Of a stretch of 10,493 nt of DNA, positions 1-6,158 are shown piece by piece. Positions within the stretch are counted from its first letter, which is position 1; each line of letters opens with the position of its first letter. This DNA is from Bacilli bacterium (GTDB lineage Bacteria > Bacillota_I > Bacilli_A > RF39 > UBA660). A program made the translations under genes and the position numbers. The notes below the pieces were generated by a model that was given only the letters and a program-made list of their open reading frames with translations, made no database searches and was not told the DNA's origin. The DNA lies in assembly GCA_028685275.1 (NCBI GenBank), contig JAQUEG010000012.1:1-10493 (forward strand), given 5' to 3'.

Positions 1-1029
1 ATTGCTAATGTACCAGCTTATTTAGTTGAGTATAATTTAGTGAGTGGTTCTTCAACTATTACTAATGAAGAAAAAAGAGTAAATAGTAATGATATTGTAA
101 GAACATTACAAGCTTGTGTTTATAATAAATTAAAAAGTAATCAAGAATTAGTTACGATTATGCCAATTACATTTTCGATTGATAATAAAAAAGGATTAAA
201 AGATCCAAAAGGTTTAGTTGGTAGTAAATTATCAGTTAATGCAATTATGGTTACTACACCGAAAAAGAATGTTCATTCCGTTATTAGTATTTTAGAGAGT
301 TTAGGTTTAAAAGTAATTGATATTAATATTAGTCCAATTGCTGATTATTATGAATATCGTAATAAAGATACTGATAAAGGAATTACTGCTATTATTAATA
401 TTGGTGATGAAACTACTAATGTTTCTGTTTTTGATAAAGGTGTAATTGTTAATTCAGAAATAATAAATATAGGTGGCCGTAATATTGATAATGATATTTC
501 TTATATTTTTAAAATAGATAAAAAAGAAAGTAAATATTTAAAAGAAAATTTTGCTTTAGCAAATAAACATTATGCGCAAAGTAAAGAAGTATATACAGCC
601 CTTAATATTCATAGGCGTGAGTTAAAATTAAATCAATATGAATTGTCAGAAGTAGTGATGTCACGCTTAATTGAAATATTAAAATTAGCAAAAAAACAAA
701 GTTCCCTCTTAACAAATAAGGAAATTAATTATATAATAACTACAGGTGGAATGACTGAGATCCCTGGTATGTCATCATTAATCAAAGAAGTATTTGGTAA
801 TGAAGCTAGATTAGGTAATATTGAAACGATTGGTATAAGGGATAATAAGATGGTAACTGTATCTGGCATGATCAAGTATTTTTATGAAAAATTAGTATTA
901 AGGGGTAAAGAATATTCAATGTTCAGTCATGAGCAAGAAGAAGATTTAATATCACCAAAGAAGAAATTAATTAATATTTCTAATGAATCAATGTTAGGAA
1001 AAGTGTTTGGCTATTTTTTCGATAATTAA
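1..1029 (+). CDS. ftsA: Cell division protein FtsA (5' end outside window)
   Basis: FtsA is the actin-like ATPase that tethers FtsZ to the membrane at the division site. The frame is open from the first base (residues I-A-N-V-P-A-Y), so the gene begins upstream; a GTG at 40 is only an internal valine codon. 342 residues are visible, against about 440 in B. subtilis FtsA, so roughly the first 80-100 are missing. The actin-fold phosphate-binding segment INIGDETTNVSVF and the adenosine-binding segment ITTGGMTEIPG are present. The last residues, MLGKVFGYFFDN, fit the amphipathic membrane-targeting helix typical of FtsA. The gene lies 12 bases before ftsZ, the standard ftsA-ftsZ order. Family and order are established knowledge; the identification is firm. 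Confidence 0.95.
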   Translation: MANVPAYLVEYNLVSGSSTITNEEKRVNSNDIVRTLQACVYNKLKSNQELVTIMPITFSIDNKKGLKDPKGLVGSKLSVNAIMVTTPKKNVHSVISILESLGLKVIDINISPIADYYEYRNKDTDKGITAIINIGDETTNVSVFDKGVIVNSEIINIGGRNIDNDISYIFKIDKKESKYLKENFALANKHYAQSKEVYTALNIHRRELKLNQYELSEVVMSRLIEILKLAKKQSSLLTNKEINYIITTGGMTEIPGMSSLIKEVFGNEARLGNIETIGIRDNKMVTVSGMIKYFYEKLVLRGKEYSMFSHEQEEDLISPKKKLINISNESMLGKVFGYFFDN

Positions 1030-1041
1030 AGGAGGAATATA

Positions 1042-2103
1042 ATGTTTGGATTAGAAATGGATCAATTAGCAAAGATAAAAGTAGTTGGTGTAGGTGGCGC
1101 TGGTAATAATGCTGTTAACCGAATGATTGAATCTGGGGTTAAAGGAGTAGAGTTCATTGCCACTAATACTGATTTACAAGTATTAAATAGTTCTAAAGCA
1201 GAGATCAAATTACAAATTGGCGAAGAAATAACAGGTGGATTAGGAGCCGGTGCAAATCCCGAAACTGGTCGCGAAGCGGCTTTAGAATCAAAGGAATTAA
1301 TTAAGAAAACATTAGCAAATGCTGATATGGTTTTTGTTACTTGTGGCATGGGTGGTGGAACGGGAACTGGTGCGGCACCAGTTATTGCTGAAATTGCTCA
1401 AGAATTAGGCGCTTTAACAGTTGCAATTGTAACAAAACCATTTTCATTTGAAGGTAAGAAAAGAATGGATCAAGCATTACAAGGATTAGAAGAAATAAAA
1501 AAACATGTTGATACTTTAATTATAATTCCTAATGATCGTTTGCGGGAAATAATTGATAAATCAACACCAATGTTAGAAGCATTTAGAGAAGTAGATAATG
1601 TTTTAAGAAGAGGTGTTCAATCTATTTCTGATTTAATTGCTGTAACTGGTTTAGTTAATCTAGACTTTGCTGATGTAAAAGCAGTTATGCAAAATAGCGG
1701 TAATGCTTTAATTGGAATTGGAATTGGTTCTGGTGAAAATCGTGCGATTGAAGCAGCAAAACAAGCTGTTGCTAGTCCATTATTAGAATCAAATATAAAT
1801 GGTGCAACAAGTGCTATTATTAATGTAACAGGTGGTTCTAGTTTAACTTTATTTGAAGTTGAAGATGCTGCTGAATTAGTTAGATCAGCAGCAAATACTG
1901 ATATAAATACTATTTTTGGAGCAGTAATTAATGAAAATCTTAATGATGAAGTTATAGTAACAGTTATTGCTACTGGTTTTACTAAAAATACGGAACCATT
2001 ATTAGATGTTATTGGTCAACCAACTTCAGTTGAAGAAAATATAGAAGAACCTGAATCAGAATTAGATATTCCTCCTTTTATTAGAAATAGACGAGGGGTT
2101 TAA
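1042..2103 (+). CDS. ftsZ: Cell division protein FtsZ
   Basis: FtsZ is the tubulin-like GTPase that polymerises into the cytokinetic Z-ring. The 353-residue protein carries the N-terminal glycine-rich nucleotide-binding stretch ([11 protein letters not shown], about 18-28), the tubulin signature GGGTGTG at 104-110, and the T7 synergy loop NLDFADV at 206-212 that completes the GTPase site of the neighbouring subunit. The tail [13 protein letters not shown] (341-353) is the conserved peptide that binds FtsA, SepF and similar partners, with a basic end. The linker between core and tail (about 314-340) is only some 25 residues, shorter than in B. subtilis. Start: ATG behind a strong AAAGGAGG, 12 bases after ftsA, so the two are almost certainly cotranscribed. 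A terminator follows. Confidence 0.98.
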   Translation: MFGLEMDQLAKIKVVGVGGAGNNAVNRMIESGVKGVEFIATNTDLQVLNSSKAEIKLQIGEEITGGLGAGANPETGREAALESKELIKKTLANADMVFVTCGMGGGTGTGAAPVIAEIAQELGALTVAIVTKPFSFEGKKRMDQALQGLEEIKKHVDTLIIIPNDRLREIIDKSTPMLEAFREVDNVLRRGVQSISDLIAVTGLVNLDFADVKAVMQNSGNALIGIGIGSGENRAIEAAKQAVASPLLESNINGATSAIINVTGGSSLTLFEVEDAAELVRSAANTDINTIFGAVINENLNDEVIVTVIATGFTKNTEPLLDVIGQPTSVEENIEEPESELDIPPFIRNRRGV

Positions 2104-2130
2104 ATACAATAAATATTTATATTAAAAACA

Positions 2131-2163
2131 AAAAGAGACACAATATTAGGTGTCTTTTTCTTA
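2131..2163 (+). terminator. Rho-independent terminator after ftsZ
   Basis: AGACAC (2136-2141) pairs with GTGTCT (2150-2155) across an 8-base loop; the stem extends by a G-T pair and A-T pairs and runs into a T-tract (2155-2159). It separates the division genes from spoIIGA, so spoIIGA should have its own promoter. Confidence 0.8.
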
Positions 2164-2167
2164 TACT
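2162..2167 (+). promoter_or_regulatory. Possible -10 element of the spoIIG operon
   Basis: TATACT lies just after the ftsZ terminator and ends 17 bases before the spoIIGA ATG, with AGGTGAT (2175-2181) as ribosome binding site between them. No good -35 box and no clear Spo0A box (TGTCGAA type) could be found in the 81-base gap. In B. subtilis this promoter is SigmaA-dependent, has unusually wide spacing and needs Spo0A. Weak call. Confidence 0.25.
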
Positions 2168-2184
2168 TACTATCAGGTGATAAC

Positions 2185-2976
2185 ATGAAATTATATTTAG
2201 ATCTTATATTTATTCTTAACTTTCTTTTTGATTTATTATTATTATTGGTAGTAGGGATTATTTTAAAACGTAATTCTAAGTTATCACGTTTATTACTTGG
2301 TGCTTTAGTAGGTAGTATTTCTATTTTTATTTTGTTTATAAATATTAATTCATTTCAATTATTTATCTATAAAATTATTATTAGTATTCTAATGATATTA
2401 ATTGCTTTTGGCTATAAAAATTTAAAATATACAAGTAGAAATCTTTTTTATTTATATATTAATAGTATTATTCTTGGTGGTTTTCTTTATTTATTAAATA
2501 TTCAATTTAGTTATGAACAAACTGGTTTTATTTTTTATCATCAAGGTTTAAGTATTAATTGGATAATTTTATTAATAACTAGTCCAATTATTTTATATAT
2601 ATATTCAAAACAAATAATCTTACTAAAAAATAATTATGCTAATTATTATTTAATTGACATATACTTTAAAGATGGAACCAAAAAGAAATTAAGTGCTTTT
2701 TTAGATACGGGGAACCAATTAATTGATCCTTATAAAAAACGGCCAATTATATTAGTTAATGAAAAAGAAGTTTCTAAATGTTATCATAAAGAAGATATTC
2801 TTTTGGTACCATACGAAACTATAAATAATCATGGGTTATTAAAATGTATTATTCCATCTAAAGTTAATATTTTGGGCATTGGCGAACGAAAAAAGGTATT
2901 AATAGGGATTGCTGAACAAAAAATCAAAATGGACGGTATTGATTGTATTTTGCATACTAAATTACTGGAGGGATAG
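2185..2976 (+). CDS. spoIIGA: Sporulation sigma-E factor-processing peptidase SpoIIGA
   Basis: SpoIIGA is the septal-membrane aspartic protease that cleaves the pro-sequence from pro-SigmaE in the mother cell once it receives the forespore signal SpoIIR. The N-terminal half is very hydrophobic, with about five membrane segments (roughly 5-27, 34-53, 57-76, 87-105, 124-141), followed by a soluble C-terminal half carrying the catalytic motif FLDTGN with Asp174, then L-I-D-P. Length is 263 residues against about 309 in B. subtilis; the shortfall seems spread over loops and the C-terminus. The start ATG follows AGGTGAT. The ribosome binding site of sigE (GGAGGG) lies within its last codons, and sigE begins one base after its TAG stop, so protease and substrate are translationally linked. 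Confidence 0.95.
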   Translation: MKLYLDLIFILNFLFDLLLLLVVGIILKRNSKLSRLLLGALVGSISIFILFININSFQLFIYKIIISILMILIAFGYKNLKYTSRNLFYLYINSIILGGFLYLLNIQFSYEQTGFIFYHQGLSINWIILLITSPIILYIYSKQIILLKNNYANYYLIDIYFKDGTKKKLSAFLDTGNQLIDPYKKRPIILVNEKEVSKCYHKEDILLVPYETINNHGLLKCIIPSKVNILGIGERKKVLIGIAEQKIKMDGIDCILHTKLLEG

Positions 2977-2977
2977 A

Positions 2978-3670
2978 ATGATTAAAGATATAATAAACAA
3001 ATTAAAAAATATAATTAATCAATTTAATTATTTTCTTTTTGTTGGTTCTGCTGATATTTTACCTGGTCCCTTATCTAAAGAAAATGAATTAAAATATTTA
3101 AAATTAAGTGAACAAGGTGATATTTTAGCAAAAAATAAATTAATTGAGCATAATCTTCGTTTAGTTGTTTTTTTAGCGAAAAAATATGATAATACCAAAA
3201 TTGATTTAGAAGATTTAGTTAGTATTGGAACGATTGGTTTAATTAAAGCGATTAATACTTATAAAATTGATAAGAAAATAAAATTAGCAACTTATGCTAG
3301 TCGATGTATTGATAATGAAATATTAATGTACTTACGAAAAAATCGAAAACGAAAAGGAGAAGTTAGTTTTGAAGAATCACTAAATTATGATATTGATGGT
3401 AATGAATTACATTTAAAAGATGTTTTAGGAACTGAACCTGATATTGTTACTAAATCATTAGAAAATGAAGTAGAAAAACAATTGTTAATGGACGAAATCG
3501 AAAGATTAGAAGATCGCGATAAACAAATTATGATACTAAGATATGGTTTATTTGATAATGAAGAAATGACCCAGAAGGATGTGGCTGAGTTATTAGGTAT
3601 TTCGCAGTCTTATATATCTAGAATTGAAAAAAAAGTTATAAAAAAATTAAGTTTAATTACTAAAATTTAA
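2978..3670 (+). CDS. sigE: RNA polymerase sporulation sigma factor SigE (pro-SigmaE)
   Basis: SigmaE is the first mother-cell-specific sigma factor. The 230-residue product has a membrane-binding amphipathic pro-sequence (about 1-20), then [14 protein letters not shown], matching the SpoIIGA processing region of B. subtilis pro-SigmaE. Region 2 follows (about 58-123: [45 protein letters not shown]) with the -10-binding segment, then region 4 with the helix-turn-helix [20 protein letters not shown] (198-217). Start chosen at ATG 2978 because GGAGGG lies 5 bases upstream; the frame is open further upstream, but there it overlaps spoIIGA and has no ribosome binding site. By alignment from memory the pro-sequence is about 7 residues shorter than in B. 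subtilis. Cotranscribed with spoIIGA; a hairpin separates it from sigG. Confidence 0.97.
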   Translation: MIKDIINKLKNIINQFNYFLFVGSADILPGPLSKENELKYLKLSEQGDILAKNKLIEHNLRLVVFLAKKYDNTKIDLEDLVSIGTIGLIKAINTYKIDKKIKLATYASRCIDNEILMYLRKNRKRKGEVSFEESLNYDIDGNELHLKDVLGTEPDIVTKSLENEVEKQLLMDEIERLEDRDKQIMILRYGLFDNEEMTQKDVAELLGISQSYISRIEKKVIKKLSLITKI

Positions 3671-3674
3671 ATAA

Positions 3675-3705
3675 TGAATAAACCCCCCTTTTTATGTTCA
3701 ATATA
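3675..3705 (+). promoter_or_regulatory. Candidate SigmaG/SigmaF-type promoter of sigG
   Basis: TGAATA (3675-3680), 18 bases, then CAATATA (3699-3705). The B. subtilis SigmaG consensus as I recall it is GHATR-N18-CATNHTA: the -35 fits fully, the spacing is exact and the -10 fits at 6 of 7 positions. Initiation would fall near 3712, giving a leader of about 14 bases. B. subtilis sigG has a promoter at the same place, read by SigmaF and by SigmaG itself. AT-rich DNA gives chance matches, so this remains a prediction. Confidence 0.5.
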
Positions 3706-3725
3706 AAACATAAGGGGGATTTTTT
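3684..3725 (+). terminator. Terminator-like hairpin that also buries the sigG ribosome binding site
   Basis: CCCCC (3684-3688) can pair with GGGGG (3714-3718), and TTATGTT (3692-3698) with AACATAA (3707-3713); three unpaired Ts and an 8-base loop complete a 12-pair stem, followed by six Ts (3720-3725) directly before the sigG GTG. It has the form of an intrinsic terminator for spoIIGA-sigE. The 3' arm contains AAGGGGG, the only possible sigG ribosome binding site, so read-through mRNA would have it blocked. A conserved hairpin occluding the sigG ribosome binding site has been reported in B. subtilis. Confidence 0.8.
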
Positions 3726-4502
3726 GTGGCTAAACATAAAGTTGATATTAGTGGAATGAGTACTGCTAATATAAAAGTGTTAAGTAATGAAGAAATGGTT
3801 GTTCTTTTTAAACGTTATAAAGAAGGAGATTTAAAAGCAAGAGAAGAATTAGTACATGGAAATTTACGATTGGTTTTAAGTATTTTAAAAAAGTTTAATA
3901 AACGAACTGATAATATGGATGATTTATTTCAAATTGGTTGTATTGGGTTATTAAAAGCAATAGATAATTTTGATTTAAGTCATAATGTTCGCTTTTCTAC
4001 TTATGCAGTACCAATGATTGTAGGAGAAGTAAGAAGATATTTACGCGATAATAATTGTATTCGGGTTTCCCGTAGTTTAAAAGACATTGCTTACAAAACT
4101 TTAAAATTAAAAGAAGAATTAACTAATATATATGGTAAAGAACCTAGTATTGAAATGATTTGTGATATTTTACAAATGGATGAAATAGATATTTTATTAG
4201 CAATGGATGCTTTACGAGAACCAATTAGTATGTTTGAACCAATATATAATGATGGTGGGGATACTATTTATTTATCTGATCAATTAGAGGATAAAAAAGA
4301 AACAATTAATCGATGGGATGCTAAAATTATATTACAAGAAGCAATTGATAATTTAAAGGGAAAAGAAAAACAAATATTAGTTGAACGTTTTATAATTGGG
4401 AAAACGCAAATGGAAATTGCATCAGAAATTGGAATTAGTCAAGCTCAAGTTTCTAGATTAGAAAAAAACGCTATTAATAATATTAAGAAATTAGTTAAGT
4501 AA
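3726..4502 (+). CDS. sigG: RNA polymerase sporulation sigma factor SigG
   Basis: SigmaG directs late forespore transcription. The 258-residue protein matches B. subtilis SigmaG closely: NEEMVVLFKRYKEGD, GNLRLVLSILKKFNKR, the region 2 core DDLFQIGCIGLLKAIDNFDL (65-84) and NVRFSTYAVPMIVGEVRRYL, then the SigF/SigG hallmark NNCIRVSRSLKDIAYKTL (109-126), EPIYNDGGD (171-179), and the region 4 helix-turn-helix KTQMEIASEIGISQAQVSRL (226-245). SigmaG rather than SigmaF is chosen for the N-terminus (KHKVDISGMSTANIKVL, like KVEICGVDTSKL) and for the position after sigE. The start is GTG, a weak codon also used in B. subtilis, 7 bases after GGGGG. The 55-base gap after sigE carries the hairpin and the candidate promoter. 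No -10 element with suitable spacing is evident inside the gene end for ylmC, so the two are probably cotranscribed. Confidence 0.97.
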   Translation: MAKHKVDISGMSTANIKVLSNEEMVVLFKRYKEGDLKAREELVHGNLRLVLSILKKFNKRTDNMDDLFQIGCIGLLKAIDNFDLSHNVRFSTYAVPMIVGEVRRYLRDNNCIRVSRSLKDIAYKTLKLKEELTNIYGKEPSIEMICDILQMDEIDILLAMDALREPISMFEPIYNDGGDTIYLSDQLEDKKETINRWDAKIILQEAIDNLKGKEKQILVERFIIGKTQMEIASEIGISQAQVSRLEKNAINNIKKLVK

Positions 4503-4530
4503 ATCATATAATTATAATGGTGGTGATAAA

Positions 4531-4764
4531 ATGCGTTTATCGGAATTACAAAATAAAGATATTATTAGTGTTCTAGATGGTAAAAAAATTGGTAATATTA
4601 TTGATATTAAAATAGATGAAACGAAGGGTTTAATCGCGGCTTTAATTGTGGAACCTAATCGTTTTTTTTTAAATGTTTTTAGTTTAAAAGAAGAATTTGA
4701 AATATATTGGTCCGATATTGAAAAAATAGGAGAAGATGTTATTTTAGTTAAAACCAAAATATAA
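4531..4764 (+). CDS. ylmC: YlmC/YmxH family PRC-barrel sporulation protein
   Basis: A 77-residue protein filling one PRC-barrel: MRLSELQNKDIISVLDGKKI, then GNIIDIKIDETKGLIAALIV and a closing SDIEKIGEDVILVKTK. The pattern, with the final KIGEDVILV, matches the YlmC/YmxH family whose gene follows sigG in B. subtilis and many other spore formers. The family is conserved among endospore formers, but its molecular role is not settled; PRC-barrels generally bind other proteins or RNA. The ATG follows GGTGGTGAT and lies 28 bases after the sigG stop, consistent with cotranscription with sigG. The length is normal for the family. The middle (EPNRFFLNVFSLKEEFEIYW) is the divergent loop. The identification rests on both motif and position. 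Confidence 0.88.
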   Translation: MRLSELQNKDIISVLDGKKIGNIIDIKIDETKGLIAALIVEPNRFFLNVFSLKEEFEIYWSDIEKIGEDVILVKTKI

Positions 4765-4786
4765 ATATACCTTATTCTTTTTAGGC

Positions 4787-4813
4787 ACTTTTTTCAATTT
4801 AGTGCATAAATTA
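4787..4813 (+). promoter_or_regulatory. Candidate SigmaK-type promoter of cotE
   Basis: GCATAAATTA (4804-4813) fits the SigmaK -10 consensus gCATAnnnTA exactly, and AC (4787-4788) lies 16 bases before CATA, close to the usual spacing. CATAAATT also fits 7 of 8 positions of the SigmaE -10 (CATACANT), but no SigmaE -35 is seen. B. subtilis cotE is expressed from SigmaE- and SigmaK-dependent promoters. The element ends 18 bases before the GTG start. A weak dyad, GCACT (4785-4789) with AGTGC (4801-4805), overlaps it. Confidence 0.4.
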
Positions 4814-4831
4814 GAATGAGGAGGGATATCA

Positions 4832-5368
4832 GTGGCACTATATAAGGAAATTGTTACAAAAACGGTAATTGGGAAAGTAAAAAAACATTTTAAAAATGTT
4901 TATACTTTGACACCAGAAATGGAACCATCAACAATTTTAGGATGTTGGATTATAAATCATAAATTTAAAGGTCACGAAATGGGTGATAAGATTATGGTGG
5001 ATGGTTCGTTTGAAGCTAATATATGGTATTCATATGAAAATGATAGTAAAACAGCGGTGGTGACAAAAAAAATTGATTATAATGAAATAGTACGGGTAAA
5101 CCCAAAAGAAGAAACTGATTTTAGTAACGATAATGAGATTATTGTACGGGCTTTGAAGCAACCTAACTGTACACGAATTGAAATAAAAGATAATAATATT
5201 GAATTTGAAATCGAAAAAGAATTAGGAATTGAATTAGTAGGTGATTCTAAAGTAAAAATTTTAGTGGAAGAAGATGAAGAACCATGGGAGGTATTAGTTG
5301 AGGATGAAGTATTAGACGAAGCAGAAAAAGAAATCACGGAAAATGTTAAAGAAGATTATTTAAATTAA
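4832..5368 (+). CDS. cotE: Outer spore coat morphogenetic protein CotE
   Basis: CotE encircles the forespore in the mother cell and is the scaffold on which the outer coat assembles. The 178-residue protein aligns along its length with B. subtilis CotE (181 residues): YKEIVTKTVIGK (like YREIITKAVVAK), PSTILGCWIINHKF (like PSSILGGWIINHKY), NIWYSYENDSKTAVVT, and RALKQPNCTRIEI (like KVLQQPNCLEVTI). It ends in the acidic tail typical of CotE (EEDEEPWEVLVEDE, then DEAEKEI). The GTG start follows GAGGAGGG at good spacing. In B. subtilis cotE is beside mutS, far from the spoIIG cluster; here it follows ylmC, next to the genes of the sigma factors that time it. A terminator follows at once, so it may be monocistronic from its own promoter. 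Confidence 0.95.
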   Translation: MALYKEIVTKTVIGKVKKHFKNVYTLTPEMEPSTILGCWIINHKFKGHEMGDKIMVDGSFEANIWYSYENDSKTAVVTKKIDYNEIVRVNPKEETDFSNDNEIIVRALKQPNCTRIEIKDNNIEFEIEKELGIELVGDSKVKILVEEDEEPWEVLVEDEVLDEAEKEITENVKEDYLN

Positions 5369-5370
5369 AG

Positions 5371-5402
5371 GCGTTATCGTTAAAAAGGATAACGCTTTTT
5401 TT
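5371..5402 (+). terminator. Rho-independent terminator after cotE
   Basis: GCGTTATC (5371-5378) pairs perfectly with GATAACGC (5388-5395) across a 9-base loop, followed by seven Ts (5396-5402). It begins 3 bases after the cotE stop. Confidence 0.92.
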
Positions 5403-5441
5403 GGTATTTTATGTCAACGCCCCTTTATATATTAATGTTTA

Positions 5442-5456
5442 TGCCAAAAATTGGCA
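5442..5456. repeat. Short perfect inverted repeat upstream of spoVT
   Basis: TGCCAA (5442-5447), AAA, TTGGCA (5451-5456). It lies in the middle of the 146-base gap between the cotE terminator and spoVT and has no T-tract, so it is a protein-binding dyad or chance, not a terminator. Confidence 0.4.
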
Positions 5457-5489
5457 AAGGGAAATCAATGATTTTAATTGACATCCCTT

Positions 5490-5507
5490 TATGGTAATGT
5501 TACCATA
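5490..5507. promoter_or_regulatory. Candidate operator palindrome of spoVT
   Basis: TATGGTAA (5490-5497), TG, TTACCATA (5500-5507): perfect 8-base arms with a 2-base centre. It covers the proposed -35 box of spoVT. SpoVT is an AbrB-type DNA-binding protein reported to repress its own gene in B. subtilis, so autoregulation here is a natural guess; another repressor is equally possible. Confidence 0.5.
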
Positions 5508-5528
5508 GATGTGGTTATGTAGTATAAT
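5500..5528 (+). promoter_or_regulatory. Candidate promoter of spoVT
   Basis: TTACCA (5500-5505), 17 bases, then a perfect TATAAT (5523-5528), ending 20 bases before the TTG start. An alternative with a perfect -35, TTGACA (5478-5483), needs TACCAT (5501-5506) as -10. Both look SigmaA-like; no good SigmaG match was found, although spoVT is SigmaG-dependent in B. subtilis. Confidence 0.45.
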
Positions 5529-5548
5529 CAGGAAGTGGAGGTAGTAAA

Positions 5549-6073
5549 TTGAAATCAACAGGTATATTACGTAAAATTGATGAATTAGGACGTATAGTAA
5601 TACCTAAGGAAATCAGAGATAATTTAAGAATAAAGGTAGGGGAGCCGCTAGATATATTCGTAAATGGTAATGAAATTGTTTTAAAGAAGTATTCGCCAAT
5701 TAGTAAAATTGCTAATATTGCTAATATATTAGTTAACTCATTAAAAGAATTAACAAAAGTTAATGCAATTATTACTGATCGTGGAAAAGTGGTTGCTATT
5801 TCAAAAGATTATAATGATAAATACTTAGGAAAAGCAATTAATGATAAATTAACTGATATTATTAACAAACGTGAATTTATGATGATTAAAGGGAAAGATT
5901 ATTTACAAATTGTAAAAGGAAAGAATGAAACTGGTAATCATTTAATTATGCCAATTACTTATAATGGTGATTGTTTAGGTTTAGTAATATTAATAAGTGA
6001 AAAAGAAATAACTAACGATGATGAGAATAATGCCAATTTTGTTGCTAAATGTATAAGTGGTTATTTTGAATAA
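5549..6073 (+). CDS. spoVT: Stage V sporulation protein T (AbrB-type transcriptional regulator)
   Basis: SpoVT is a DNA-binding regulator that modulates SigmaG-dependent genes in the forespore. The 174-residue protein starts with a SpoVT/AbrB swapped-hairpin domain (about 1-50: STGILRKIDELGRIVIPKEI, NLRIKVGEPLDIFV, then EIVLKKYSPIS), almost identical in pattern to B. subtilis SpoVT. Residues about 55-174 form the GAF-like C-terminal domain (VNAIITDRGKVVAIS, HLIMPITYNGDCLGLVILIS), which distinguishes SpoVT from the short AbrB and Abh proteins. The start is TTG, 6 bases after GGAGGT; no ATG upstream is in frame with a ribosome binding site. The gene stands alone between two terminators, with a palindrome over its promoter. 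Its place near sigG contrasts with B. subtilis, where it is elsewhere. Confidence 0.95.
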   Translation: MKSTGILRKIDELGRIVIPKEIRDNLRIKVGEPLDIFVNGNEIVLKKYSPISKIANIANILVNSLKELTKVNAIITDRGKVVAISKDYNDKYLGKAINDKLTDIINKREFMMIKGKDYLQIVKGKNETGNHLIMPITYNGDCLGLVILISEKEITNDDENNANFVAKCISGYFE

Positions 6074-6076
6074 GAT

Positions 6077-6104
6077 AAAAGCATACCAATTGGTGTGCTT
6101 TTTT
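6077..6104 (+). terminator. Rho-independent terminator after spoVT
   Basis: AAAAGCATACCA (6077-6088) pairs with TGGTGTGCTTTT, with one T-G pair and a tiny loop, and runs into a T-tract ending at 6104. It starts 3 bases after the spoVT stop. Confidence 0.9.
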
Positions 6105-6131
6105 AATTATTTTTATGATATAAAATTTTGA

Positions 6132-6140
6132 TGATATAAT
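6132..6140 (+). promoter_or_regulatory. Extended -10 promoter of uvrC
   Basis: TGATATAAT is a perfect extended -10 (TGnTATAAT). The -35 position 17 bases upstream (TTTATG, 6112-6117) is poor, as extended -10 promoters allow. The -10 ends 18 bases before the ATG, so the mRNA leader would be about 12 bases, made almost wholly of the ribosome binding site. Confidence 0.6.
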
Positions 6141-6158
6141 AACTAATAGGTGATTTAT

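Noticed and set aside
40..42. GTG at 40 as the start of the first gene
   Set aside because: The frame is open to the window edge and the upstream residues continue FtsA; there is no ribosome binding site before 40.
2909..2977. Longer N-terminus of sigE starting within spoIIGA
   Set aside because: No ribosome binding site there, and ATG 2978 has GGAGGG at good spacing and gives a normal pro-SigmaE N-terminus.
4478..4512. SigmaE-like promoter before ylmC (TAATATT at 4478-4484 and CATATAAT at 4505-4512)
   Set aside because: Both boxes fit, but the 20-base spacing is much too long for SigmaE (about 14); ylmC is more simply cotranscribed with sigG.
4512..4757. Minus-strand open frame opposite ylmC, and similar frames opposite ftsZ (1062-1349) and cotE (5077-5337)
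   Set aside because: Each is opposite a well-supported gene, has no ribosome binding site or recognisable domain, and has the composition of a reverse-complement shadow.
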